Positions 1 to 9,899 of a DNA stretch of 64,000 nucleotides are shown piece after piece. How positions within the stretch are numbered: position 1 is the first letter of the stretch; the number at the start of each line of letters is the position of its first letter. The DNA is from Undaria pinnatifida (Eukaryota > Sar > Phaeophyceae > Laminariales > Alariaceae), in assembly GCA_012845835.1 (NCBI GenBank), contig JABAKD010000020.1:19089146-19153145 (forward strand), written 5' to 3'. A program made the position numbers and the translations under genes. The notes beneath the pieces were generated by a model. The model was not told the DNA's origin. It saw nothing but the letters and a program-made list of their open reading frames with translations, and ran no database searches.

Positions 1-1055
1 AAGACATCAAACGAGTGTACACGCTGTTCGTCGACGTCAAGCGCTCCACCCAGTTCCTCATGGAGTACCAGAAGGTATGCTTATTTCCGGTATAGCGGCA
101 ACTTGGTACTTCAGCAGCGTTTTTTAGGCATTCTTGCCACTGTAACGACTCCTGTGTCGCGCGCTGAAGGTGGCGGCTGTTGCCATACTCCCACGTTAAG
201 CATGTTTACGTCGCCAACTTGATACTTGGGTCGGTACAGCTCTCCTCATGAGTGTGTCACTGGGATGATCACCTAGCCCGGTGCTGCAGCGATGCTGGCC
301 CTGGACTGAGTGGTATCGTTAGATCATTGGAGTGATATGAGTATGTTCTGGTTACAGTGGTCGCTGCAATTTGGCGATGTTGCCGCAATTTGGCGATCCT
401 TGCCACTCGACCAAAAACGAAACAAAGTCCTTTCGAGGCGTGCTCCGTACTGGTATGGGTTCATCGTCACAAGCTGTCGTCCGCATTTTTTACGGATTCA
501 GAGCGTGAAGAGTACGCGGCTTTCCCAACGTTGGCTTTGCTTTTCTCTGTACTTAGCGTGGGTTGAGAGCTGTTCATATTTGTATTCGTGGTAGGTTCGA
601 GGCTAGGCGAGGAACGGCCGTTGCAAGTTTGTGATTATGCAGAGGTGATCTACGGACAGGACCCTCCCGCTTAAATGAAACACCGTCATGTCGCCCTATG
701 CCATTGGGGGCCATCCTCTAGCATATCCTCGCGGGTTACTGATATGTAGGCGTGCGCGCTTTTACTCAAACTGAGTACACCTATTAGGTCGGGTGTGCAG
801 CGATGCTGGCCCCGGGATGTTGCTAAGTTAAGCGCTATAACTGTATAACTGTGGAGGTGTGGGTAACGGCTTCTTTGCGTGCCCCATAGCCCCACGTCTC
901 GTGATTCGCGATTCGTGATTCGTGACTTGTGACTCCCTTGTTGGCCCGTGCAGGACTTCATGTTCAACGAGCTGGCTGGCGAATCGGAGGAGGAAGAGGA
1001 CGACGAGGAGGAGGACGATGAGGAGGAAGAGGAGGGTATGGACACTGCTGCATGA
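1..1055 (+). CDS. RUVBL2: RuvB-like 2 (reptin) AAA+ ATPase, C-terminal end, last two coding exons
   Basis: Partial at the left edge. The coding exons are 3-74 (24 codons, phase 0) and 954-1055 (33 codons plus TGA). Exon one reads DIKRVYTLF, then RSTQF and EYQ. Exon two opens DFMFNEL. Together these match the conserved C-terminus of reptin (DIKRVY-LF-D--RSTQ---EYQ--F-FNEL), and the protein ends GMDTAA, close to the family ending MDTS. Reptin is a DNA-stimulated AAA+ ATPase/helicase. With pontin it forms hexameric rings in INO80, SWR1/SRCAP and TIP60 chromatin complexes and in R2TP assembly of snoRNPs and PIKKs, mainly in the nucleus. The Walker motifs lie upstream of the window. Odd point: 16 consecutive Asp/Glu residues sit between the family's GE and MDT positions. 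The splice sites AAG/GTATGC and GTGCAG/GAC keep the frame exactly. The gene identity is firm. Confidence 0.93.
75..953 (+). other. Intron between the last two reptin coding exons
   Basis: An 879-bp GT-AG phase-0 intron with donor GTATGC and acceptor TTGGCCCGTGCAG. Just before the acceptor there is a short run of degenerate repeats (CGTGATTCG-like, 898-930). The motif GCAGCGATGCTGGCCC occurs twice (around 285 and 797) and once more inverted near 37330, so part of this intron is repeat-derived. Antisense reading frames over the exon-two acidic tail (poly-Ser) are artefacts of the GAG/GAC codons. Confidence 0.85.
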
Positions 1056-2480
1056 GTGGGCAGAAATCAGCCACTCCGCATTCCTGCTGCTGCTACTGTA
1101 TATACACGTATAGGTGTTGTAGCATGCCCCCCGCGTGATATCGCGCGCCATTTCTAAAAACGGTGTCGGACGTGTCTGCGCCGTGAGACTCGGTAATATA
1201 CCAATCTGGACGGAAATGTAAGGATCGTTTGGTGTTCGTACTAATACCTTAAAGGTGCTTATATCTCCGTCTAGAATGGGACCAGGTATCGAAGCACTCT
1301 GCAGCAGTCGCTGGATCCATGGGCTGTGTGACGACAGGTCTGCGCGTTAGTTCCTCCTTGCGCTTCGCCGATACTGGCTGGAGCTCATCCCTGCTCTGAT
1401 AGAGTTTGCTTCGGGAGCAACGGGGATTGAGTTGGACATGCTGCGTGTGCTTTGACGTGCACCGCGCAGTGCGAGTTTGTCAGTAGCATGTGAAGGCATA
1501 CACCCTCAGAGGCGTTAATGGGGGGAGGGGAGCAGGGGGGTCGAAGGCATACACCCTCAAAGGCAATTAATGGGTGCTGAGGGGAAATCAAAGCGATTCT
1601 GCCTTGTTGGCGATCACGGTTCACAGTTTACTGCTGTAATACTGCTCTTGCTGTTGTTGTACGCACGAGGAGTTGCTATGATATGTTCGCCAGCCGATCG
1701 TATTGAAGGCACGCCACTTGCCCGCAAGTGCGAGCGCGAGCTAGTCGCGCGCTGCATACCCTGGCTTTACCATTGAGCGCTTTGGGCTTGCCGTTGAAGG
1801 GGAGGGGGAGGGGGGGCGAGAATGGAGACGCTTGGATTGACGGGCGCGGGAAAAATGTCGGTTCCGTGTCTGAGCTATCTATGATGTACCTGTGAAGTAT
1901 TGCCGGGAGACCCGTACGCGCTTGCGCTGGGGCAGCTCGTCGTTTGGCTTGAGTCGATCGAAGGGGACCTTTCAAGTTTTGTGCTTTGTTTTTGTTTTTT
2001 GTCGGCGCGTTTCGAACACACGATAATGGCAAAAAAATGCCGCCGAGGACTGACCCGCAGTGGTTATTAATAGCGAGCCATGCCATTCAAGTGAGGTGCA
2101 TGGTTAAGACGTACGGCTCAGAAGGATTTCAATTCAACATCCTGTCAATATTGATTTTACCCGCTTTCTTGTCTTTGCGGCAACGGGAGAGAACCCTACA
2201 GATACGCGGGGCCTCATTCCCTATACATCATGCATGCAGCAGATATAGCATGCTGTTATTGCTGTAGCAACTCTGTCTTCTCCGTACATTTTTCTGGGTT
2301 TTGGTTCATTAAACACTTCGAGGCTTCAGAGGGAAAACGTGCCAAAAAAGTGACAAATACTGCAGCGTTTGCGGCGTTTTCAACTCACGAAACATAGCAG
2401 TTAAAGCGAGGATAAAGTACCAAATATCTTTCGATTTTTGAGGTGGTCCACACATTTTTACCAGATTTTCCTCAGCCTGA
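1056..2480. other. 3' flank of the reptin gene and intergenic DNA
   Basis: No convincing gene. Reading frames here have no recognisable domain and no splice support. Part of the first few hundred bases is presumably the reptin 3' UTR, but I could not see a clear polyadenylation signal. Confidence 0.4.
1492..1574. repeat. Short direct duplication, period 51 bp
   Basis: GAAGGCATACACCCTCA followed by AGGC and TTAATGGG occurs at 1492 and again at 1543, separated by a G-rich filler. It is a two-copy imperfect tandem repeat of no evident function. Confidence 0.7.
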
Positions 2481-2540
2481 GTTAGGGTTAGGGTTAGGGT
2501 TAGGGTTAGGGTTGGGGTTGGGGTTGGGGTTGGGTTGGGT
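2481..2540. repeat. Interstitial telomere-like tract, TTAGGG grading into TTGGGG and TTGGG
   Basis: Five perfect TTAGGG units (2482-2511) are followed by three TTGGGG units and two TTGGG units. TTAGGG is the telomere repeat of many eukaryotes, including heterokonts. The tract is flanked on both sides by ordinary sequence, so it is an interstitial site, perhaps from break repair or an old telomere fusion. The ordered degeneration from one end suggests expansion of two point-mutated variants. Confidence 0.92.
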
Positions 2541-2888
2541 CGACGCCCTCTCCTTGTGATTCGTGAAAAATAGCCACAAAATACCAAAAATAGCCTTAAA
2601 ACATTGAAACCCCTATAAAGCGAAATATATTTGGTACTTTATCTGGCACGATTTGTGGGTTGAGAGCGATGAAGGCGCCTCGTACTAAGCAACCCGGGCC
2701 GTTGAAGTAGGGCATCGTAGATGGAGCACCCAACCTTAACGCAAGAGGAGAAATTGCATAACACATGAGCTGCATGATACTACTACTTGTACGGTGCACT
2801 CACGCCACAAAAGGACGGTGGGAAAGGCCGCATCTGCATTATTTTTGTCTCTCTTGTCTGGGTCCCGACGTGGCTAATGTGAAAGAAT

Positions 2889-3869
2889 GCCGTCGGGACT
2901 CAAGGTGTCGTTTTCGGGTAGGTCGCCTACCTCCATGGCTCATGGCATCTCAGGAATCCTCCATTCTCCGTTCATTGCTCAAAACATCACACAAGACCAG
3001 ATTGGTACGCTATGGAAAACGCACGCACGCACTAATGCTGGGTGCGATGCTTTCGCCATGAAAGCATCGATTATATCTGGGAACCATCTAAGAGAGCTAC
3101 ACCATGACGTGGCACATCACGCAGGTCATCAGAGAGAACTGGCATCGTGTCACGCCTTGTCTATAGTCTATACATCTACGGAGAGCACTCCATTGCATTA
3201 GCCCATCCTGAATAGTCGCAGACAACAAAAGGATGCCCACAAAACATCCAGAAATTGGAGAGGGGGTCGAAGACGCGGCAACTTGAAACAAATGAAAAGG
3301 AAGCTATAGATTCCCCCACACCTCGTAACGAGGCTAAGACGCCTCTTGCAAGAGTTAAAGCCCTGTGATGGCGCTCACAATAGTGGGAACAGGAGATCGG
3401 GTCTGTACATGCGATATGCCAACGACATCAATCGGGCTACGAACGCGTGTCGTCGTGCCCGTGTGGTCAAGGGAATGGGTTCGAAACTCATTGCGATTTC
3501 ACGCGCAGGTTCACGTCTTGCCGGCGACATCAACTGTGAAGGTACACGCCGTCGGGACGCAGAGTGTCGGTGCTGGGTAGATCGCCTACCTCCATGGCTC
3601 ATGACATCTCTGGCATCCTCCAGTTTTTGTTCATTGCTCGAAACATTACACACGATATCGTACGCTATGGAAAACGCACACTGATCATTTCACCGAGAAA
3701 GCATCTCGACTATATCTGGGAACCATCTATTATAAGAGAACTACGTATGGCGCTAGGACATGGTACATCACGCAGTTCATCGAAAATAACTGGCAGGGTG
3801 TCACGTCTTATGTATTATTATATAGACTAAAGTCGATACTATCTATGGAGAACACTCCGTAACAACACT
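2889..3869 (+). repeat. Duplicated ~315 bp module (LTR-like) in direct orientation
   Basis: Two diverged copies, 2889-3200 and 3548-3869. Each opens GCCGTCGGGACNC. Both share a block with CGCCTACCTCCATGGCTCAT, then TACGCTATGGAAAACGCAC, TATATCTGGGAACCATCTA and a GGAGAGCACTCC-type end. The end resembles the terminal block of the LTR-like elements at 8192, 13071 and 23382 (CTACGGAGGGCACTCC). Two direct copies 0.35 kb apart could be LTR-like ends around a very short interior, or a tandem duplication. No protein is encoded. Confidence 0.6.
3201..3475 (+). mobile_element. Leader segment shared with the large 13-23 kb block
   Basis: This segment begins TTAGCCCATCCTGAATAGTCGCA and continues through ACAAAACATCCAGA, GCTATAGATTCCCCC, ACACCTCGTAA and a short frame starting Met-Met-Ala-Leu at 3365. 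The same string of blocks, in the same order, occurs on the minus strand between about 23380 and 23000, where the frame reads MMELKIV with RVCT. A third, shorter copy starts near 31018. Sharing of an ordered leader by three loci indicates one mobile family, probably a non-autonomous retroelement. The assignment is inferred from internal comparison only. Confidence 0.5.
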
Positions 3870-4091
3870 AGTCTATTCATATAGCAGGGAACGGCACGCC
3901 AATACTAATATAATGCCGTTGCTTTGCTCATCTACCAGAGTATGCAGTGGTATCTTTGAAATCGAATATCTTTCCATGAAGCAGTAGTATCAATGACCTC
4001 CTGCCAACCATTTCCCAATTTCCTTTAATCAATTTTTCTCATTTTATCTTGTAATTCCTTCCCCTACATCTGTTTGAGCCATTAGTCTACC

Positions 4092-7000
4092 TCAACCCTC
4101 ATCAACATTACCACCGCAGGCCTTTGGCCGCAGTCCTCCCGCGTCGTCCTCCCTTCCCCTCGCGGCTTGGCGGTCTCTCAGAGATAGTCTATATCGATGA
4201 AATCTGCACGAAATCGTGACCTGAGTGGCTACAGAGATTATTGGGAATAAGTGGTCCTTTAAGACGCCTTTCCGCGCTAGGGACGATCCACCCGTCCCTC
4301 CGACGATGCTTGCCGCCACCTGATCGATCAGGTCGTTGCCTTCTTTGCCAAGGCGCCCAAAGCCTTCCACCGCGAGGGTGGCGAGCTTGTAGCTGCGCTC
4401 GTCGAAGGACACCTGTCCCGGACGAGCGTAGTGGTTGCGCTTGCGCGCCTCGGAAGTGGAAGCAGCTGGTCCGTTTCGGTCCGCCCCGCCTGCCCGCATG
4501 TGGAACCCCGCTTGTGGGTCCCCATACATGACGTGGAGCAGTATCGATTTGTTGCGCTACTCTGATGCTGTAGCATCTCAAAGTCCTCCCGCCTCGATAA
4601 TAATGTTCATTCGCGAATCCCTGTTTGCGTGGAAGGGGGCTCCGCTTTTCACTTGGTGGCGGATGGACATGCTCTTGAGGGTGCGGGAGAGCACGTGCAC
4701 AAGGGGCCGGTGCTGGTTCACCTGCGCGCCCGATCGGTGACACACTCGTGCATCCCGCGTATTAATCTCCGCTTTACCGCAGCGGGGTCACCTCGCCGCT
4801 AGGAATTCCTCTATCCCCAAAATTCTCTTTCCCGCAGTAACGAACTCTGATGCAGGAATAGGTCTAGTCGAGTCTACAGGCCTCGCCCTTAAGAAGGCGG
4901 TAGACCCTGATCTCGATTGACTCCGTTGCCGGGCCCTGGCCAAGCCTCGTGTCTCCTTCTCTCCTTGAGAGTCGCGTGTGCCTCGCTGGGGTCTCGTCTC
5001 GGGAAGCTGATCCAGCGAAGCGACATGCCTTTCATAACGAAGTCGGTTTACCAGTTTACCTAGTCTATGCTGCGCTTTGCTGGAGCTGATAGTTTCGGCG
5101 TCGTGTGCAGGCCGCACTTCCGCAACTGATTGCCCTGCGTCACCTTGCTCTTCTGCTCCAAAGTAGCTGTCCCGCTAGCTTTCCGGCACGGTGTTCGCCA
5201 TGGCCTCCTCTGCAACCCCATGCACATTGCGGAGGTTTCTCACGTTGTTCCAAATGCGCCGCACGAGGTCGGAATCGGGCAGCTCCCTCCGGACTTTGTC
5301 CCCTATAGCGCCGGACAGACTAGCAAGCACCTCCGGCACCGTCGCCACCAAGCTCCCAACGGATGCTGACATCCTGCGGGCTTCAGCCGACGACAGCCCA
5401 AACCCTCCGGCCCCCGTGGACAGGCTCGCCTGCGCCTGTTGATAGGGTTGCAGGGTCAACATTTTAGTCCGGCACCCGTCCGCGAAAAACGACGATTCTT
5501 CTACTGCCTCCGGGAGACCGAGTTGTTTCTCCAGAATCCACAGGGCGTTGCCATTGGCCTTTTGGCTTGCAGCCAGCGATAGTTCTAGGTCCATCACGCG
5601 TTCAAGGTGGGAGGTCCGTTGGACCATAGAGCCGGTGACAATCAGGTTGGCTGATTGCTTGTCAGGCATGTGCGACAACATCCGCGCGAGTTGCTTCGCT
5701 CCCCCGTTTCGGACTATCTCCATTGCGCTTCCCCTTGCGTATTATCTGTGACAACGGGAACCCCAACCACCTTAACCCCACCACGTTCGGCGATGTTGAC
5801 GCCAATACCTTCAAGAAGGGCGATTTGTTCCGGATTGGTACGTGCCCCCTCGGGGGAAGGGCAACCGTTTTGCTCGGGTTGATTGTTATGCCGATGTTGG
5901 ACAGCTCACGCTTGAGGAAGGATGCAACTTCTACAGTATCGGGGTGTGATTTCCATCATTCCGATGCTAGTGTCATCAAGATAGGTGAATGCCTCAACAT
6001 TTCTTGGCTTGAACTCCGCCCGAGTCTGCTTCAGCACCGGCAGGCGCGGCATGCAGAACAACGCCGGTCCCATGGCATACCCTTGTTGTACCTTACAGGA
6101 GCAGTCGATCTTCCGCCTTTCTCCCGATTCCACCCGAAAGAACACGCGCGCTGATATCCCGCCGTAACATTTTGCCACGAACGGTGTAAGCGCCGGCATG
6201 CAAGTGGCTGCCTCCGCAAGCGTAGCAGTTCGTTTCACTGTGTTGAACGCGTTGGAGCAACCGGTGAGGACCAGCCAGTTTTTTGCCTTGTGATGTACCC
6301 TTGCGCGTAGCGCTACCTGTTCCACCCCCCCTCGTAATCCGACTCCAAACTGTCTCGCTTCCTCGCGGTTGGCTTCCTCCAGCCGTGGTCGCCAGTGCCG
6401 CATGGTCCCGGCCTCAATAAGGCGCCTCTACGTCATCCCCACGCACACGGGGCGGCATTTTTCACCCAATGCAGCGAGGTTGGATTGGAACAAGAGCTGC
6501 CGGAATTCCGGAGGGAGCGTGTTTGGATCATCGATGCTTGACTTCTCCAGAAGGGTTCAATGCCGGCTCCGAATTTTTCACGCCCGAAACAGTCCTGATT
6601 ATTGACAGCAACTGCGAAAAGCGCAGGCCGTCGCTTCCCGTGCCTAATAATGCGTTGCGAGAATTGATTACCTCCATGGCCACTTGTGGGTCGATCTCTT
6701 CCTCCGGGCGCCTGTTGGGGCAACTCCCTTCCTCCGGGTAGGAGGAACTTGCTCCCACCGCTGCCGCTGCTGCTTCGGAGACGCAGGTCTGGTCCTCCCC
6801 CGGGAACTTTGCTTTCACGCGCTCCCACGTTTCCTCGTTTCCCGGCGCGCGCGGTTCCGCGAGAAGGCTGAGTGCCGTCACAGTCACCCCACATCGATGG
6901 CGGCATGCTGATGATGCCCTCTTAAATATATCAGCGTCCGTCTCTTCGCGGGCCGCTCTCCCTCGTCGATGTTCGACGGGTATACTCCATTAACCACGGG

Positions 7001-7578
7001 AACGAAAGGGTGAGGTCACCGCGTTCGTCATACGTAAACCTGTCGCGCCGTTTCATTCGGCCATCTTGCGAGTGCGGTTGAGCCGGGATGATGTGCCGCA
7101 GCTTGGTCGACCTCAAAAGTGATTGCGGCGGTTCAGATTGTGTGGATTGACGATGCTCTCCCAAGGCATGATTGGGGAGGCCAAGCACATGGGTGACAAG
7201 CTTGGCGTGGGTAGTAGCCAGCCTGGACTGCACTTTGACAACAGCGGCGAAGCGTTGTTGGAGGTCCTCAAGGAGGACATCATCGAGCGGCCCTGCAATC
7301 CCCAACGTGTTTTGGTCCACGGGATAGCAAAGGCCATACCCGCGCCCTTCCTCGCCATCGTCAGGTCTCCCTGCGAGTCCCGCTGCCGTAGCACGTAGTC
7401 CAGGGGCGACCTGAACTGCCGCTTTGAACGCTTCCCGTCTTCCATGGCGGACTGTGCGTTCACTTGCTTCGCAGAGAAGCGGCGCCTGCGCCTCGCCTCG
7501 TCTGACCGCATTCACCACGCACCGCGCATGCATTGCATATTGACGTCCACAGGGTAACCACTCGGTGTCCCCGAGCAA
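4092..7578 (-). pseudogene. Decayed reverse-transcriptase retroelement
   Basis: A minus-strand coding region broken into frames 7578-6931, 6906-6433, 6403-5906, 5723-5175 and 4743-4092. The central piece carries the reverse transcriptase palm. Motif A reads LTGCSNAFN (residues 46-54 of that piece), where the first catalytic Asp is Gly. Motif B reads QQGYAMGP. Motif C is intact as YLDD (residues 141-144). The next upstream piece holds an EIDPQVAMEVINSRNALLG block typical of the finger region. The downstream piece contains STGAGGFGL and EARRMSASVGS. The last piece ends with RYRLSLRDRQAARGR. An active copy would copy its RNA into DNA in the host. Frameshifts, stops and the motif A change make this copy dead. 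The family resembles reverse transcriptases I associate with brown algae. I cannot place it in a named clade, and no LTRs are seen. Confidence 0.85.
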
Positions 7579-7598
7579 TCGTTGCTCTACAGCTATTT

Positions 7599-7711
7599 AA
7601 GCTACCGTGTGCCCAAAACGTCCCAGTACTTGACGAGATATCTGGTATCCGCGTGCTCCCGCAGACTTGTGAAACCACGAGTCTGCGAGAGCACGCGGAT
7701 ACCAGATATAT
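7599..7711. mobile_element. MITE-2 fragment: hairpin of terminal-repeat arms
   Basis: The copy starts AAGCTACCGTGTGCCCAAAACG, and the right end is truncated. Arms 7638-7666 and 7681-7709 are complementary over 29 bp with one mismatch (ATATCTGGTATCCGCGTGCTC...), with a 14-base loop. The same arm sequence builds the complete copy at 24231-24490 and a right-end fragment at 23804. It has no coding capacity, as expected for a miniature inverted-repeat element. It abuts the 5' end of the reverse-transcriptase pseudogene. Confidence 0.75.
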
Positions 7712-7734
7712 GTATTGTAAAAAATTAAAACATG

Positions 7735-8070
7735 CTCCAGCTGTAAGATCGAAGATTTTGTCGAAACTCGTTTTTGCAAGTTGTGTGTGTTACTCCAATC
7801 CCGCGTATTACTGGGTGTGTGTCCTCATCAAGGATATAGGTCGGCGACACCCCTTAGAACCACTGTTGTAGCTTGTACCAGGGTCAACAAGGTGGTGTTA
7901 ACCAATCTGTGCACGGAAACTATAAAACCTGCTATTGAGGGGGGACAAAATCTGACGGAATGCCTCACTTTATCATGTATACATATATATACATATATAT
8001 GCTGTAAGTTGTATAACAGATGGGGGGGTTCCCGAGAGCTGGGTTTTTAAGTGTGGGGGAGGGGGGGGGT
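7735..8070 (+). repeat. CAGCTGTGAGATCGAAG module, first copy
   Basis: The block order is CCAGCTGTAAGATCGAAGA, GTCGAAACTCG, TTTGCAAG(T/C)TGTGTGTG, a CGCGTATTAC stretch, GGATATAGGTCGGCGAC, AGGGTCAACA, then GTGCACGGAAACTATAAA and GGGGACAAAATCTGACGG, ending in G-runs. The whole order recurs at 11060-11320. Pieces recur at 11450, 11585, 12090, 12455, 26225, 29350 and 50036. It is therefore a dispersed repeat of unknown class, non-coding. Confidence 0.7.
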
Positions 8071-8191
8071 CCAACATTTTAGGTCGCATAAATGCATAGC
8101 AGTACCAGGTAGGAGCTTACTGTATGTAGGAGTGATGCTAGGTCTAGGCGATGATGGGGGTTGGGGGGAGGAGAGGCCGGGGGGGGGGGGG

Positions 8192-8451
8192 TGTAATAGA
8201 GTGCCCTCCGCAGAAGGATAGTTTATAGATTCGACGTGAAAACATGTCATGGTTGAGGTGAAACCACGTGATATTACATGTCACATTCACGTCAAGGCCG
8301 TCATAGATGGGCGATAATGTAGGTGACGATGATGGGACAAGCAGGACGCCCCTCACCTCACTATCCTGCACTACTCTGCCCAACCCTGCTCTACTCTGTC
8401 TTGTCTTGCTTTGTCTGTCTTTTAGCATTCAATGTATAGGAAATAATGTAA
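8192..8451 (-). mobile_element. Solo LTR-like element, copy A
   Basis: About 250 bp sharing roughly 90% with copies at 13071, 23382 and 24726. On the plus strand it opens AGAGTGCCCTCCGCAGAAGG, contains GGTGAAACCACGTGATATTA and GGGACAAGCAGGACGCCCC, then short CTACCCTGC-like repeats, and ends TTTTAGCATTC and GGAAATAA. TGTAA stands immediately at both ends (8192-8196 and 8447-8451), as for a 5-bp target duplication. Copy C has the same flanks, so TGTAA may instead belong to the element. No open frame. Strand is set by the leader relation at copy C. Confidence 0.65.
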
Positions 8452-8663
8452 GGCTTTACCTTTACATTTTGCGTTGTCGGCAGGTCAGCCAGCAGTAGTG
8501 CAGGTCGCGACTATTACTAGTGTTCATTCTGGTAAAATCTTCTATCTGGCTTTGACGAAACTTTTGAAACATTTCGTCTTGCCTCAATGGAACTTTTGAG
8601 GCATCTCGTGTGTGAGATGGACACCCCCGTAGGTACCATACGACTCTCCGGACCGAACATACA

Positions 8664-8985
8664 GAGCCGGTCGCCCCGGTGGCGTACCAGGTTATCCTCG
8701 AGCCTGGTATAGGTCAGTTTCGTGAGTTCGAGCCCCGCCGAGTGCATACTCGTATAAACTCGTTGGGACTTTTTCTTGTGCACAAATTGACTTGCGGAAA
8801 GCGCGAGAGCGTGAGTTAGCAACACTCGATGAAAAATCGACGAGCAGTAGGATTGCTGAACCCTATGCGCGATAAAAATTGAAGGCAAAAACCGGGGGGG
8901 GAAAGGGACGACACCTGTGACCACGACTTGTCCAGAAGCTGGAAAGTAAAAGTGTGTGAATGAAAAAAGAAAAAAAAAAAAAAAA
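8664..8985 (+). mobile_element. tRNA-derived SINE, full-length copy 1
   Basis: The 5' head has a pol III type-2 promoter. The A box TGGCGTACCAGG (8680-8691) fits TRGCNNAGYNGG at 10 of 12 positions, and the B box AGTTCGAGCCC (8725-8735) fits GGTTCGANNCC. The body contains GTGCACAAATTGACTTGCGG, GATGAAAAATCGACGAGCAG and CTTGTCCAGAAGCTGGAAAG. The 3' end is an A-rich tail (8961-8985). Other copies lie at 23872-24209, 34084-34246, 36445-36645 (diverged) and 43339-43641, all inverted relative to this one. A SINE moves by borrowing LINE reverse transcriptase. The LINE fragment 1 kb away is not shown to be its partner. Confidence 0.85.
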
Positions 8986-9574
8986 GCAGTAGTAGTACCA
9001 AGTACCAAGCGTCCTTGAGGTGTGCTGTTGTTGTTGTCGCACATTGCTATAACATACGCGCTCTCCTAGATACCAGTACCACCTGGTATCTGTTTTGTCT
9101 TCCTCGTGCACTCTTTTGCTTTATGTATCGCAGCTACGTATCATACACTGGTATCGAATACGGCACAATACTTGTCCTTAGTGCCTTTTTTTTGTTGGCA
9201 GTTTTTGGTCCTATGGTACATATCGATGTGACACGTTGTTGTTGTTCTCACATTAACTCGCATAATCAAGTCCGTGGTCGCAGGACAGGCTTCAGTCACT
9301 CTGGAGCTGAGGAATACCCCAGGAAAAACACAAACAAACCAAAGGTGGTACACGCATATATCACAGCTGACGCAATTCATGCCTCCACCAGAAACATATA
9401 AAAGTGAAATCGGGAGTCAGCCTACGATGTGCCAGGTCCATACTGATGCATACGTCTCACTACTCGCGCCTGGATAAACCGACTATACCGCTTGCCACCG
9501 AAGAAAGATTACGACGTATATATTGCACGTAGTACCTCTCACTACGCATACGCACAACAGACGCAAGTCAATTG

Positions 9575-9740
9575 GAAAAACGAAACAAAGAAAAGAAAAA
9601 AAGATAAATGAAAGGAAAGAAAAGACAAGGAAGCAAAAAAACAAAAAAGGAAAGGAAAGAAAAGAAAAGACCAGAAAAGCAAGAGAAGACAAGACAAGAA
9701 GTTGAATCAAGGAAAGGAAAAGAGGAAAAAAAAGCCATAC
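9575..9740 (+). repeat. A/G-rich low-complexity tract
   Basis: About 165 bp of almost pure purine (GAAAAGAAAAAAAG and similar). The open frames through it are compositional, not genes. Confidence 0.85.
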
Positions 9741-9899
9741 TAGCAGACCCTAGGAACTGACTGAAGACGGCATTGGGCTCATAGAGGGTATCAAGTGCAT
9801 CATCGATGGCACTGAGGAGAGAACGGAACATGGCGAAGAAGTCAGGGCGGTCTCACGCTATCTTGTGATGGCCATTGGAGGCCCACAAATTTAAGACGA

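Noticed and set aside
686-1151. Minus-strand poly-Ser frames
   Set aside because: Antisense of the GAG/GAC codons of the reptin acidic tail.
1676-2086. 136-codon minus-strand frame next to the reptin gene
   Set aside because: Low-complexity Pro/Lys content and no domain. It overlaps a repeat-like G-rich stretch.
2481-2540. Chromosome end
   Set aside because: The TTAGGG tract is short and flanked by ordinary sequence on both sides.
8664-8740. Functional tRNA gene
   Set aside because: A and B boxes are present, but the acceptor and anticodon stems do not pair as in a tRNA and the segment continues into a repeated body with a poly(A) tail: it is a SINE head.
8517-9111. Phe-rich minus-strand frames
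   Set aside because: They lie across the SINE and its poly(A) tail. The Phe runs are the complement of the A tail.
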